A DNA stretch of 64,000 nucleotides from CAYSWV01 sp964434865 (GTDB lineage: Bacteria > Cyanobacteriota > Cyanobacteriia > Thermostichales > Thermostichaceae). This document shows, one piece after another, positions 23,186 to 32,095 of this stretch; the first letter of the stretch is position 1; every line of letters starts with the position of its first letter. The stretch spans positions 1 through 64,000 of the forward strand of contig CAYSWV010000019.1 in NCBI GenBank assembly GCA_964434865.1. The letters are read 5' to 3'. The notes beneath the pieces are model-generated. The model was not told the DNA's origin, ran no database searches, and was given only the letters and a program-made list of their open reading frames with translations. The position numbers were made by a program, and so were the translations under genes.

Positions 23186-25570
23186 ATGGTAGCTGCAACT
23201 CAAGATACAACATCATTACCACTTGCACCGGATGATCTCCGAAAGATTAATGCTTACTGGCGTGCGGCTAATTATCTTTCTGTTGGACAAATTTATTTAT
23301 TTGACAATCCTCTACTAAAACAACCCCTGACACTGGATCACATCAAACCTCGTCTTTTAGGGCACTGGGGGACAACACCGGGCCTAAACTTCATCTATGT
23401 TCATCTAAATCGTGTGATCAAAGCTCATGCTCTAGACATGATCTACATCACAGGTCCTGGTCATGGGGGGCCAGGGCTTGTAGCTAATACCTATCTGGAA
23501 GGGACCTACTCAGAGGTCTATCCTAATATTGGTCAAGATGAAGAAGGGATGAAGCAGCTTTTCAAGCAGTTCTCATTTCCAGGTGGGGTCCCTAGCCACG
23601 TTGCTCCTGAGACTCCAGGATCAATTCATGAAGGGGGTGAGTTAGGGTATGCCTTATCTCATGCCTATGGAGCTGCCTTTGACAACCCTGATCTGATCGT
23701 GGCTGCTGTTGTGGGTGATGGCGAGGCTGAAACAGGTCCCCTAGCAGCAAGCTGGCATTCCAACAAGTTTCTGAATCCAGCCCATGATGGCGCCGTTTTA
23801 CCCATTTTGCATTTGAATGGCTATAAGATTGCCAACCCTACCATTCTGGCCCGTATTCCTAAGGCTGAATTGGAAAGTATGTTCGTGGGATTCGGTTATA
23901 AGCCTTACTTTGTCGAAGGAGCCGAACCTGAAACCATGCACCAGATGATGGCGGCAACCTTAGATACCATCGTTGCAGAGATCAAGCAGATTCAAACTGA
24001 TGCACGCACCAATGGCTTTAAGCAACGTCCGCTCTGGCCCATGATTGTGTTGAGAACACCCAAAGGTTGGACAGGTCCTAAAGAAGTTGATGGCCAAAAA
24101 ACTGAAGATTACTGGCGTTCTCACCAGGTACCTTTATCCGGTATGGCTTCAAATCCTGATCACGTCACAGGTCTAGAAACCTGGATGAAGAGCTACAAGC
24201 CTGAGGAGTTATTTGATGAGACTGGCCGCTTGCTCCCTGAATTGGCAGCTCTAGCTCCTGAAGGTCTGCGGCGAATGGGGGCCAACCCTCATGCTAACGG
24301 TGGGGTACTGTTACGTGATCTGAAAATGCCTGATTTTAGAGACTATGCTGTTGAAGTTTCAAAACCAGGTGTATCGACAGCCCAAGCCACTAAAGTATCT
24401 GGCCTGTTTCTTCGAGATGTGATGAAGTGTAACCTAGAGAGCCGTAATTTCAGGATCTTTGGGCCTGATGAAACAGCTTCTAACCGGCTTAGCGCTTTAT
24501 TTGAAGTTACAGATCGGACATGGGTAGCAGAATCACTGCCAGAAGATGACCATATTGCGACTGAAGGTCGAGTGATGGAAATTCTCAGTGAGCACACCTG
24601 CCAGGGATGGCTAGAGGGCTATTTGCTGACTGGACGTCATGGCTTTTTCTCCTGCTATGAAGCCTTTATTCACTTGGTTGACTCAATGTTCAACCAACAT
24701 GCTAAGTGGCTCAAAACAACCAACCACATCCCGTGGCGAGCTAAAATTGCTTCCTTGACCTACCTGTTGACATCTCATGTTTGGCGCCAAGATCATAATG
24801 GCTTTAGTCACCAGGATCCTGGCTTTATCGATCACGTGATCAACAAAAAGGCAGATGTGATCCGAGTCTACCTGCCACCTGATGCTAATACGTTACTATC
24901 TGTGGTTGATCACTGCTTGCGCAGTCGCCAGTATGTCAATGTGATTGTAGCCGGTAAACAACCTCAACTGCAGTGGCTGGATATGGATGCCGCCGTTAAA
25001 CACTGCACAGCTGGTGTGAGTATTTGGGAATGGGCCAGCAACGATCAAGGATCAGAACCTGATGTTGTCATGGCTTGTGCAGGTGATGTGCCCACCATTG
25101 AAACTCTTGCTGCAGTCGATATTCTACGGCATAACTTCCCCGACTTGAAGATCCGGGTCGTCAATGTCGTGAACCTCATGAAACTGCAACCTCAACGTGA
25201 GCACCCTCATGGGTTAAGTGATGTTGAATTTGATTCCATCTTTACACCAGACAAACCTATTGTCTTTGCCTACCACGGCTATCCTTGGTTAATCCACCGC
25301 CTCACTTATCGCCGTCATAATCACAGTAACTTACATGTACGGGGTTACAAAGAGGAAGGCACCACCACCACACCCTTTGACATGGTTGTCCTCAATGATT
25401 TGGATCGGTACCATCTAGCCGAAGATGCGATTGATCGAATTCCCAAGTTGCGTTATGCCGGTGCTCATGTCAAGCAAGCCATCCGTGACAAGTTGGTTGA
25501 GCACAAGCACTATGTCGCCAAGCATGGGGATGATATGCCTGAGGTGAAAAACTGGAAATGGCCCTACTAA
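23186..25570 (+). CDS. xfp: Xylulose-5-phosphate/fructose-6-phosphate phosphoketolase
   Basis: This roughly 794-residue TDP-dependent enzyme cleaves xylulose 5-phosphate or fructose 6-phosphate with phosphate to acetyl phosphate plus glyceraldehyde 3-phosphate or erythrose 4-phosphate. It is a carbon-saving bypass in cyanobacteria. ITGPGHGGPGLVANTYLEG near residue 90, the TDP-binding VVGDGEAETGPLAASWHSNK near 178, and FHLxxY-like LNGYKIANPTILARI near 210 are diagnostic. FGPDETASNRL and RHGFFSCYEAFIHLVDSM mark the pyrimidine domain. Length is standard (~790-810). The ATG at 23186 is preferred to a TTG three codons upstream, although the ribosome site is weak. A terminator follows the gene. Confidence 0.95.
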   Translation: MVAATQDTTSLPLAPDDLRKINAYWRAANYLSVGQIYLFDNPLLKQPLTLDHIKPRLLGHWGTTPGLNFIYVHLNRVIKAHALDMIYITGPGHGGPGLVANTYLEGTYSEVYPNIGQDEEGMKQLFKQFSFPGGVPSHVAPETPGSIHEGGELGYALSHAYGAAFDNPDLIVAAVVGDGEAETGPLAASWHSNKFLNPAHDGAVLPILHLNGYKIANPTILARIPKAELESMFVGFGYKPYFVEGAEPETMHQMMAATLDTIVAEIKQIQTDARTNGFKQRPLWPMIVLRTPKGWTGPKEVDGQKTEDYWRSHQVPLSGMASNPDHVTGLETWMKSYKPEELFDETGRLLPELAALAPEGLRRMGANPHANGGVLLRDLKMPDFRDYAVEVSKPGVSTAQATKVSGLFLRDVMKCNLESRNFRIFGPDETASNRLSALFEVTDRTWVAESLPEDDHIATEGRVMEILSEHTCQGWLEGYLLTGRHGFFSCYEAFIHLVDSMFNQHAKWLKTTNHIPWRAKIASLTYLLTSHVWRQDHNGFSHQDPGFIDHVINKKADVIRVYLPPDANTLLSVVDHCLRSRQYVNVIVAGKQPQLQWLDMDAAVKHCTAGVSIWEWASNDQGSEPDVVMACAGDVPTIETLAAVDILRHNFPDLKIRVVNVVNLMKLQPQREHPHGLSDVEFDSIFTPDKPIVFAYHGYPWLIHRLTYRRHNHSNLHVRGYKEEGTTTTPFDMVVLNDLDRYHLAEDAIDRIPKLRYAGAHVKQAIRDKLVEHKHYVAKHGDDMPEVKNWKWPY

Positions 25571-25911
25571 GGCATCTCTAAATTGCAAATAACTGAGCAG
25601 TAGAGTCCTGGACACCTAAGTTCGGGACTTTTTTCCTGTCATTGGTGGGTTCAGATCTTCTGCAGACTCTGGTTGAATGATATCTTTTCAAGGTTTTTCA
25701 CCATAAAACCATCATGCCGGGATAATTTGAGATTTTTTTATCAACTACTTGATTGCTATNNNNNNNNNNNNNNNNNNNNNNNNNNNNNNNNNNNNNNNNN
25801 NNNNNNNNNNNNNNNNNNNNNNNNNNNNNNNNNNNNNNNNNNNNNNNNNNNNNNNNNNNCTTCAACTTTATACAGGTGCTTTGAAAAACTTATGCGATAC
25901 TACCCTTTGGC
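25571..25911. other. Spacer with a 100-N assembly gap
   Basis: This stretch between convergent genes contains the terminator below and a run of exactly 100 N (25760-25859), a placeholder of unknown true length. The visible flanks are A+T-rich and show no gene. Confidence 0.7.
25604..25634 (+). terminator. Rho-independent terminator of the phosphoketolase gene
   Basis: AGTCCTG (25604-25610) pairs with CGGGACT (25623-25629), one G-U included, around a 12-base loop, and is followed by a run of T. It lies 34 bases after the stop codon. Confidence 0.75.
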
Positions 25912-26529
25912 TTAGGCTACCTTAGGATCTGGAATGCCTGCCATGCCAACAAAATGAGGCAGCTGTTTAACTCGCTCAATCCAGTTCAACACATGAGGGT
26001 AAGGGACTAAATCAATTTGACCATCAGGTGCAAGGGCAACATAAGGAAAGACAGCCACATCTGCGATAGTAGGTCGTCCTAGTTCTAACCAGTCTTGATT
26101 ACCTAGATGATTATTGAGCTGAAGCAGAATGAATTCGGCTTTTTGATTGGCCCGATCTAAGTTGATTGAAGTGGCTTTAAACAGGTAATATAAGCGGGCT
26201 GACTCGGGTCCTTGACGAATTTCTCCAGCGGTTGTAGATAACCATCTGATTACACGACTCATAGGTTCAGGATCTACAGGCAACCATGACTCTCCACCAT
26301 ATTTTCTCGCCAAATACACCAAAATAGCTTGAGCATCAGCTAGAACAGTTTGCTCATCCACCAAAACAGGCACTTGACCCAGGGGATTGAGTGCTAGAAA
26401 CTCAGGCTGCTTGTGTGCCCCCACCAACAAATCAACAGTTTTCCACTCAAACTCCAGCGTGAGCAAAGATAGCAAGAGTTTTACTTTGTAGCTATTGCCA
26501 GACAGTTCATGGCCATAGAGCTGAATCAT
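25912..26529 (-). CDS. Glutathione S-transferase family protein
   Basis: This 205-residue protein has the two-domain GST layout. The N-terminal thioredoxin-like domain begins MIQLYGHELSGNSYKVKLLLSLL, with an S in the active-site loop. It contains the cis-proline motif NPLGQVPVLVDE near residues 48-59 and DAQAILVYLA near 66. The C-terminal helical domain has the family's N-capping motif PTIADVAVFPYVAL near 153. It probably conjugates glutathione to electrophiles or reduces peroxides in the cytoplasm. Two palindromes lie upstream of its start (26572-26586 and 26630-26645), suggesting inducible control by a dimeric repressor that is not encoded here. Confidence 0.88.
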   Translation of the reverse strand: MIQLYGHELSGNSYKVKLLLSLLTLEFEWKTVDLLVGAHKQPEFLALNPLGQVPVLVDEQTVLADAQAILVYLARKYGGESWLPVDPEPMSRVIRWLSTTAGEIRQGPESARLYYLFKATSINLDRANQKAEFILLQLNNHLGNQDWLELGRPTIADVAVFPYVALAPDGQIDLVPYPHVLNWIERVKQLPHFVGMAGIPDPKVA

Positions 26530-26571
26530 GACCGTTCTCCTAAATCATAGGGATAACGTGGATAACAGGGT

Positions 26572-26586
26572 AAGTCAAGTTGACTT
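26572..26586. promoter_or_regulatory. Inverted repeat upstream of the GST gene
   Basis: AAGTCAA and TTGACTT form a perfect 7-bp inverted repeat around a single base, 43 bases before the GST start codon. This is a plausible operator or part of the promoter; no regulator is identified. Confidence 0.5.
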
Positions 26587-26629
26587 GAGCAAATGGATGC
26601 CCAGATCAGTTTTTGGCATATCCTTAGTT

Positions 26630-26645
26630 TACCGAACGAACGGTA
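26630..26645. promoter_or_regulatory. TetR-type operator-like palindrome
   Basis: TACCGAACGAACGGTA is a palindrome (TACCG/CGGTA with six central bases). It resembles operators of TetR-family repressors, which often control detoxification genes. It lies about 100 bases upstream of the GST start. No TetR gene is in the window. Confidence 0.5.
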
Positions 26646-26777
26646 CAGTGTCAACAGAAGGATAACGGCATTCAAGGACGCTTTGAAGAGTTACAACGTG
26701 AAGTGATGGTTGGGATTAAAGAAGCTGAACGGGGAGGACTTCTTGATGCTGATACGGTTATAGCTGGTTATAGCTGA
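26646..26777 (+). pseudogene. Remnant of an antitoxin-like small gene
   Basis: The open frame ending with TGA at 26775-26777 reads FEELQREVMVGIKEAERGG, then LLDADTVIAGYS. This resembles the C-terminal half of ParD/CopG-type antitoxins. No good upstream start exists: the frame is closed by TAG shortly before, and only internal GTG and ATG codons remain (26703, 26706). No toxin follows. It is probably a relic of a toxin-antitoxin pair. Confidence 0.4.
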
Positions 26778-26881
26778 CCTAAAGCGGAATTACAGGAACG
26801 CTAAGAATAAAGATCGTTGATGAACTATACCTGTAAACTAACGGTAACGGCTAGTCGAGACATAGAGATGATTATCGAAGG

Positions 26882-27151
26882 TCAGGATCGATTACGGCGC
26901 TGCAGCTTGATCTCAACCATTTTATTCAGCTTATCCCTCAGCTTGGGATCGCCATATTTATCAGCAATTCTAGCAAATCGGTTCAGATCAGCGATGATCA
27001 GTCTCTCTGGAGTGACTAAGGCTTTCAGATACATATGAACATGCTCAACGAATTCAGGGTCCTCATTTTGAGTGATCAGAACACAGTACTCACGCAGATT
27101 CCGCACATCGTTGAGATTAAGCTCTGGAGCTGAGCCAAACAGTCCAAACAT
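26882..27151 (-). CDS. Hypothetical protein, 89 residues
   Basis: I do not recognise this protein. It begins MFGLFGSAPELNLNDVRNL and is predicted to be mostly helical, with a basic tail (MVEIKLQRRNRS). It has no signal, membrane segment or catalytic motif. The composition looks like a real small soluble protein, but the ribosome site before the ATG is weak (GAGGTCAT). It is isolated between the antitoxin-like remnant and a broken small gene. Confidence 0.5.
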   Translation of the reverse strand: MFGLFGSAPELNLNDVRNLREYCVLITQNEDPEFVEHVHMYLKALVTPERLIIADLNRFARIADKYGDPKLRDKLNKMVEIKLQRRNRS

Positions 27152-27356
27152 AATGACCTCGGTTGATAAGAGCTACCCACTGTCAGAGTAGATGTAAAAC
27201 GATGCTACAACCGCTAGTGCTCCTAATGATGAGACAGCTAAGCACACTATCGTATAAAGTTAAGAGGTTGTGCTGTCGTCTCTCCACAATCGATATGACA
27301 AGCTTGTAAACATTAATATCCCTTCGACAGACACATTAATCTGGTGGAGTCAATTG

Positions 27357-27548
27357 ATGTCTATTCAAACCATTGTGAACACGGTATTATCTACAGGCTC
27401 TTTAATCCCAACTCAGCAATCAGATCTCAATCGCTTACTCTTGTCAAAACCCATAACGACCTAAGAGCTGGAAGCCATAGAGCAGTTAGAAGACGCCTTA
27501 CTCTCAGGCCCCTTACTCTCAGGTAGGATCACTCAACATAACCACTAA
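27357..27548 (+). pseudogene. Small conserved cyanobacterial-type gene interrupted by an in-frame TAA
   Basis: From the ATG at 27357 the frame reads MSIQTIVNTVLSTGSLIPTQ and continues to a TAA at 27462. After this stop the same frame continues with ELEAIEQLEDALLSGPLL to a TAA at 27546. Together they match a family of ~60-residue cyanobacterial proteins as I remember it (VNTVL..G.I......LN.LL....., then L..L..AL..G.I). The break falls between the two halves. It is either a pseudogene or a sequencing error. Confidence 0.5.
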
Positions 27549-27663
27549 TTGATCTCAACCGAGATCCTAAGTAGGTCAGGCTTGTTGGAAATAGATTGAA
27601 GACGACAGTCAATTCATTCAGACATTCAAAAATAGATAGATTTTGATCTGGAGGATCTTAAAT

Positions 27664-28905
27664 TTGGTTCAATCACTATCTGCAGAGACTTTACTCTACA
27701 ATTGGGATCCTACTGCCACTTCATCGCCCATTAGCCTGATGGATGAATCTTTCCGAGATGGTATTCAAGCTCCCTCGGCTACTGATCCCACTATCGAAGA
27801 TAAGCTCCAGATCCTTCATCAACTGGATGCATTAGGTGTTCAATCAATTAACTTAGGCAATCCCTCCATTAGCTATAGAGCCTTTGACCATACCGCTCGG
27901 TTAGTCCAGGAGATCGCTAACCAAGAACTGAAGATCCAGCCTGCTTGTATGGCCAGAATGACTGAGACTGATATTCGTCGCATCCTTGACATTGCTCAAT
28001 CAACTGAGATTAGTCTTGAGATCATGCTCGGGGTCCATGCTTCTTCCTTAACCCGTGTGATTGGGAATTATTCCCTGGAGACACTAGCCGATCAAACCTC
28101 AAAAGCTGTGCAGTTAGCGATCAGCTCTTATCATTCCGTCACTCTTGTCATTGAAGAGGCCACCCGTTCTCATCCAGACACCTTGAAAAGATTGATCCAA
28201 GTTGCAGTTGAGGCGGGGGTGACCCGGATTTGTCTCTGTGATAGTGCCGGTGTGGCTTCACCCCATGCTGTCCACCAGATTGTGGGATTTGTTCAAACCA
28301 TTCTGCAATCATGCACAGAATCTGTGGCGATAGATTGGCATGGACGCAATGACCGAGGGTTAGCCTTAGCCAATGCTCTAGCGGCGGCGGATGTGGGTGT
28401 CGACCGACTACATGGATCTCTACTAGGACTAGGAGACCGAAGTGGGAGTACTGCTCTAGATCAGCTCTTGATCAATTTGAAATGGCAAAATCGGTGGGAT
28501 CCAGAGCTACATTCTCTACTCAATCTGTGCCAGTTCACATCTGAGGCATTCGACATTCCCGTTCCAGCTTATTACCCAGGAGTTGGGCAGGATGCATTCC
28601 GCACTGGAAATGGCCTAGATGCAACCGCCTATCTCAAAGCTGCCAATACAGCTGAGACCAAGCCTCTAGCGGATCTGGTTTATTCAGGCCTACCAGCTCA
28701 GATGATGGGTCGAACACCTGAAATTGCCATCAGCCACCAGAGTGGAGCAGCCAATATTCTGTGTTGGTTTCAACAACAGGGGATCATGCCGGATCCTAAG
28801 GCGATTAATGCTGTCCTGGGATTGGCTAAAACCACGGACCGAGCGTTAACGGATCAAGAGATTAGAACTACCATCGAGCACCATACACAAGTCATCAGTT
28901 CTTGA
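27664..28905 (+). CDS. HMGL/LeuA-like acyltransferase with an altered metal site
   Basis: This roughly 413-residue protein belongs to the DRE-TIM metallolyase family (2-isopropylmalate, homocitrate and citramalate synthases), which condense an acyl-CoA with a 2-oxo acid. The N-terminal signature is LMDESFRDGIQAP near residue 26, where R and D contact metal and substrate. ICLCDSAGVASP near 190 and LHGSLLGLGDRSGSTALDQLL near 245 match the G.GER.GN region. The metal motif HxHND reads HGRND (H226, R228), so one zinc/magnesium ligand is replaced. It lacks the C-terminal LeuA regulatory domain. The start is a TTG at 27664 behind CTGGAGGATC; an upstream TTG overlaps that site. The substrate is unknown. 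Confidence 0.78.
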   Translation: MVQSLSAETLLYNWDPTATSSPISLMDESFRDGIQAPSATDPTIEDKLQILHQLDALGVQSINLGNPSISYRAFDHTARLVQEIANQELKIQPACMARMTETDIRRILDIAQSTEISLEIMLGVHASSLTRVIGNYSLETLADQTSKAVQLAISSYHSVTLVIEEATRSHPDTLKRLIQVAVEAGVTRICLCDSAGVASPHAVHQIVGFVQTILQSCTESVAIDWHGRNDRGLALANALAAADVGVDRLHGSLLGLGDRSGSTALDQLLINLKWQNRWDPELHSLLNLCQFTSEAFDIPVPAYYPGVGQDAFRTGNGLDATAYLKAANTAETKPLADLVYSGLPAQMMGRTPEIAISHQSGAANILCWFQQQGIMPDPKAINAVLGLAKTTDRALTDQEIRTTIEHHTQVISS

Positions 28906-29137
28906 GTCAATCCTTGCTTCAAAATCACTGATCCAAACCAGAAGTTGGATGTGCAATCAATGACAGAACAGAACTTGCTTCAGGTTATAAAATCTCTTAA
29001 TACTCTGAGTTAACTTAATGCCCTTTCCAAATAAGTACTGATCCAGTGATGGTTTTCAAATTAAGCTGAACAGTGATCAAGTATAGTAGACTAAAAGCAG
29101 TGTTCAGGGTATTAAAGTCAGTTGATCAATCTTAAAC

Positions 29138-29506
29138 TCAATAGAGCAAAGCTTGGACGGCAGACACGATCTGCTCGGATGTAAAGGGTTTGATAATATA
29201 CTGAGCAATCCCTTGCTTCAAGGCCCAAATCCGATCTAAGTCAGTACTTTTAGTGGTGCAGGCAATAACGGGAATCGACTGTAGGTTAGGATCTGAGTCT
29301 CGCTTAATGGCTCGGGTTAACTCAAAGCCACTCAGCCCTGGCATGATGATATCGGTAATAATCAGATCCGGCCCAATTTGCTTAATCTGCTTGAGAGCAC
29401 CATTAGGATCAGAGAGAGTGATTACCACTAAACCAACAGCCCTGAGATAGCGAGCGATCATCTCTAACTCTGAGGGGCTATCATCTATGACCAAGATCGT
29501 TTTCAT
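29138..29506 (-). CDS. Single-domain response regulator (CheY-like), copy 1
   Basis: This 122-residue receiver domain is complete. The acidic pair is in ILVIDDSPSE, the phospho-acceptor aspartate lies in LIITDIIMPGLSG near residue 53, the T/S switch is in VIACTTKS, and the lysine is in YIIKPF near 109. It has no output domain, so it signals by protein contact, like CheY, PilG or PilH. The segment DRIWALKQGIAQYI is typical of cyanobacterial PilH/TaxP-type regulators tied to twitching motility and phototaxis. It is a close paralogue of the next gene 140 bases away. No kinase gene is adjacent. Confidence 0.88.
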   Translation of the reverse strand: MKTILVIDDSPSELEMIARYLRAVGLVVITLSDPNGALKQIKQIGPDLIITDIIMPGLSGFELTRAIKRDSDPNLQSIPVIACTTKSTDLDRIWALKQGIAQYIIKPFTSEQIVSAVQALLY

Positions 29507-29646
29507 AGTGTCGAAAGGTCTCCAAGGTAGTCTCCTGTGTCAAAGGTAGAACCTAAATATAAAGAATTTCTTTAGACATGCATGAAAAAGAAGACTATCT
29601 ATCTAACAAAATTCAATGATGCAAAGCATTCTCGTCAACTTTAAGC

Positions 29647-30009
29647 TCAATGGAGCAAAGCTTGGGCGGCAGACACCACCTGCTCCGAGGTAAACGGTTT
29701 CGTAATGTATTGAGCGATCCCTTGTTTCAAGGCCCAGAGCCGATCCATATCTGAACTCTTAGAGGTACAAGCCACAACAGGAATCTGCTGTAGATCGGGA
29801 TCTCTTTTGATCAGACGAGTTAACTCAAATCCACTCAGCTCTGGCATAATAATATCAGTAATAACCAGATCGGGCTGGACCTGTCTGATCTGTTGAAGAG
29901 CCTCTTTAGACACCGAGCAGGTGATCACCTTTAACCCAACTGCTCTGAGAGGGCGAGCGATCAGCTCTAGATCGGTAAGGTTATCATCAATGACCAGGAT
30001 CGTTTTCAT
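29647..30009 (-). CDS. Single-domain response regulator (CheY-like), copy 2
   Basis: This 120-residue receiver domain is closely similar to its downstream neighbour along the whole length. It keeps the key residues: DD in VIDDNLTD, the phospho-acceptor in VITDIIMPELSG, T in VACTSKS and K in YITKPF. It is two residues shorter near the RDPDLQQ loop. The pair evidently arose by tandem duplication. The 137-base spacer between them suggests that each could have its own promoter. The partner kinase is not in view. Confidence 0.88.
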   Translation of the reverse strand: MKTILVIDDNLTDLELIARPLRAVGLKVITCSVSKEALQQIRQVQPDLVITDIIMPELSGFELTRLIKRDPDLQQIPVVACTSKSSDMDRLWALKQGIAQYITKPFTSEQVVSAAQALLH

Positions 30010-30530
30010 ATGATCAAGCGGTATATAGAGCCAATGAACATTTTAAGTCAGGAATTGAGATTAACGTCGGATTTGTGAGTAGACAATGTGATCTAGAGCA
30101 CTTGACTTCATGGTCTACCTCTGGCGCTCTAGGGTCTAGCCTGAAGAGGAGTATGATATGTCACCTAAATCCTCAGAAACCATACTGCTTACATCAACCC
30201 TGAATCTTGGCGATCTGCTCATCTAGCAGTGGTCTTACGAATGTGACGTTGCCAAATTGATCTATACCTGTTTACATAAGTTCGGCCCCATTCCACAAAA
30301 TATAGGCATCATAGTAAAGATTTCTGAACTGACGAGTCCTTTGTTTTTAAAGTAGCCGCAAGTAGCAGTGTGGGCATAATTGATAAAAATGAAGATGAAC
30401 TCCTTGATCTTAGCTAGATTCAATTGCTAGATTCAATAGAGTCCCAGCTGCTCCATTAAAATCAAGTAGAGAGAAAATTGAAACCACGGTAACTATGCGT
30501 GAAACGGACAAAAAGTACAGGAGTATAACG
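30010..30530. other. Intergenic region, nothing recognised
   Basis: This 521-base A+T-rich stretch lies between divergent genes. It contains a near-direct repeat around AGATTCAATTGCTAGATTCAATAG (two TAGATTCAAT copies, 30414-30436) and no gene, tRNA or obvious hairpin. Confidence 0.45.
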
Positions 30531-30643
30531 ATGACTAAGACAGAAGCCCAACAAATCCTGCAGAATTCTGAGGCGATGAGTTGGATTGTTGATCTTTGGA
30601 ACCCTAACAATCTATCCGGTAAAGTCATCAGACAGCATATGAA
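30531..30643 (+). CDS. 5' part of a small gene running into an assembly gap
   Basis: An ATG at 30531 behind CAGGAGTATAACG opens MTKTEAQQILQNSEAMSWIV, followed by DLWNPNNLSGKVIRQHM, and then meets a 100-N gap (30644-30743). The gap has a placeholder length, so the reading frame beyond it is unknown. After the gap one frame reads NPIWLDLRETGH and stops at 30780, which may be the true C-terminus. I do not recognise the protein. Confidence 0.5.
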
Positions 30644-30849
30644 NNNNNNNNNNNNNNNNNNNNNNNNNNNNNNNNNNNNNNNNNNNNNNNNNNNNNNNNN
30701 NNNNNNNNNNNNNNNNNNNNNNNNNNNNNNNNNNNNNNNNNNNAATCCGATCTGGCTTGATCTAAGAGAAACAGGACACTAGGAACACAACCGTCATCTC
30801 TCAATCAGAACAAAGATCAAATCAAGCCATTAATTCAAGATCTACACTG

Positions 30850-30990
30850 TTAATCGATGTCATATTGATTCAGGCCACACAGATAATCTTCATCCCAGGC
30901 GGCAAGAAAATGTTGACATGCTGCTTCAATCCTATCTTGATCAGTCTTGAGATCTAAAACCTGTAAAATTTGTATCTTAGGTAAATCCAT
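30850..30990 (-). CDS. Small acidic protein, 46 residues
   Basis: The ATG at 30990 has a strong ribosome site (CAAGGAGACTCACA). The product starts MDLPKIQILQVLDLKTDQDR and continues with IEAACQHFLAAWDEDYLCG. It is acidic and probably a strand followed by a helix. I do not recognise it. The strong ribosome site is the main support. An upstream in-frame start at 31032 is less likely. Confidence 0.5.
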   Translation of the reverse strand: MDLPKIQILQVLDLKTDQDRIEAACQHFLAAWDEDYLCGLNQYDID

Positions 30991-31297
30991 TGTGAGTCTC
31001 CTTGTTGAGGGAATTAAGGTCGAGTGATTCATTACTAACTACCCAGTCTTAACTTTATATATGCTTCAAAGCATCTTGTATTTCATTATGGACAGGATCC
31101 TTTACAGAAAAAATCCTGATTAGTTCAGGTTAATTCAGGTATTGGATCATAACAGTTCAGGTTAACTACAGAGACAATGATCTTTAGGAGCCAAACCTAG
31201 CGAGGCTGTTGCCAGATCCAACAGAATCCTATATCTTCCTTAGCCTATATGTTGAGCAATGTAGAGAGCACTCAACCCACATTCGGCATGATTACAA
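30991..31297. other. Intergenic region with short repeats
   Basis: This 307-base spacer contains repeated GGTTCAGGTTAA-like phrases (TTAGTTCAGGTTAATTCAGG and AGTTCAGGTTAACT, near 31119-31166). There is no gene. Confidence 0.4.
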
Positions 31298-31456
31298 ATG
31301 GCAATGAGTTTAGTTTATGTTTTTGAAGGCAAAACGTCACCTAAAGCTGAATATGCGAACGCTAGACTGCTATCGCTACTGAATCTAAGTCATGATCTTT
31401 ATGTAGTTCTGCAGATCTTGAAACGGTTAGATGAAGAGGTAATTGCCAATGGATGA
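31298..31456 (+). CDS. Possible small protein, 52 residues
   Basis: The frame from the ATG at 31298 to a TGA at 31454 encodes MAMSLVYVFEGKTSPKAEYA and a helical remainder ending LKRLDEEVIANG. The composition is protein-like, but there is no clear ribosome site. It is uncertain as a gene. Confidence 0.3.
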   Translation: MAMSLVYVFEGKTSPKAEYANARLLSLLNLSHDLYVVLQILKRLDEEVIANG

Positions 31457-31778
31457 TCAGCTAGTCAGGGACCCAACCCTAGTCACTAACGAAAAAACAC
31501 CCAATGTCACGGAGGACAACTCATCAACAGCCCTTTGTATTGTTGGCAAAACAACCTGAAGTCCAATATCCCACACTGAGCTAACGCATCTAAGTTTCAA
31601 CGTTGAATGCCGTAATAACTTGTTCCCTATAGCAATTATCTAAGCAATCACAGCTGTAGCAATCATGTCGGATAAGGGATGTAAGCAAGTGGGTTCAACT
31701 CGAGGGGCAGGGATGTTAACTTATCAGGTAGATGATCAGTTTGAGTTCATGAGCAGTTGCCCACAAGGAGAAGCCACT
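31457..31778. other. Intergenic region
   Basis: This 322-base stretch has no convincing gene. An in-frame extension upstream of the next gene exists (from 31665) but lacks a ribosome site and looks unlike protein. Confidence 0.4.
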
Positions 31779-31979
31779 ATGCAAAGTCCGAATGACAAGT
31801 CACCGAATCGCCTGGGCCTAATTATGTTAGTTGGGATTGGAGTAATTGTAGCTTTGACGTGGTCAATTATCACACTATTTGAAATTGCCGTTGCCAAAGC
31901 CTTAGCCATTGTGATCTTAGGGTTATTTGGACTCATAGTGTTGGTTGCGATCGGCCTGGTGTTACTAGGTGTAATGTAA
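31779..31979 (+). CDS. Small membrane protein, two TM segments
   Basis: The ATG at 31779 is preceded by ACAAGGAGAAG at good spacing. The 66-residue product begins MQSPNDKSPNRLG and has two hydrophobic segments (LIMLVGIGVIVALTWSIIT, then AIVILGLFGLIVLVAIGLVL) joined by a short loop (LFEIAVAKAL). It is probably a small inner-membrane protein. I do not recognise a family. Confidence 0.55.
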   Translation: MQSPNDKSPNRLGLIMLVGIGVIVALTWSIITLFEIAVAKALAIVILGLFGLIVLVAIGLVLLGVM

Positions 31980-32095
31980 AAATGGCGTTTTTTGAAGTTT
32001 TAAGATAACTGGCAGTGATTTACCATCCAAGTAACGTAAACGTCTGTGGGATCCCGCTATCAAGACTAGATTAATCTTAGCAGCTACCATTAGCG

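Noticed and set aside
25673..25915. Frame spanning the first N gap
   Set aside because: The gap is a placeholder and the flanking codons show no protein pattern.
26548..26573. I-SceI-like homing site (TAGGGATAAC...AGGGTAA)
   Set aside because: The site is split by an inserted GTGGATAAC and lies in a GST control region with no homing endonuclease or intron; probably chance.
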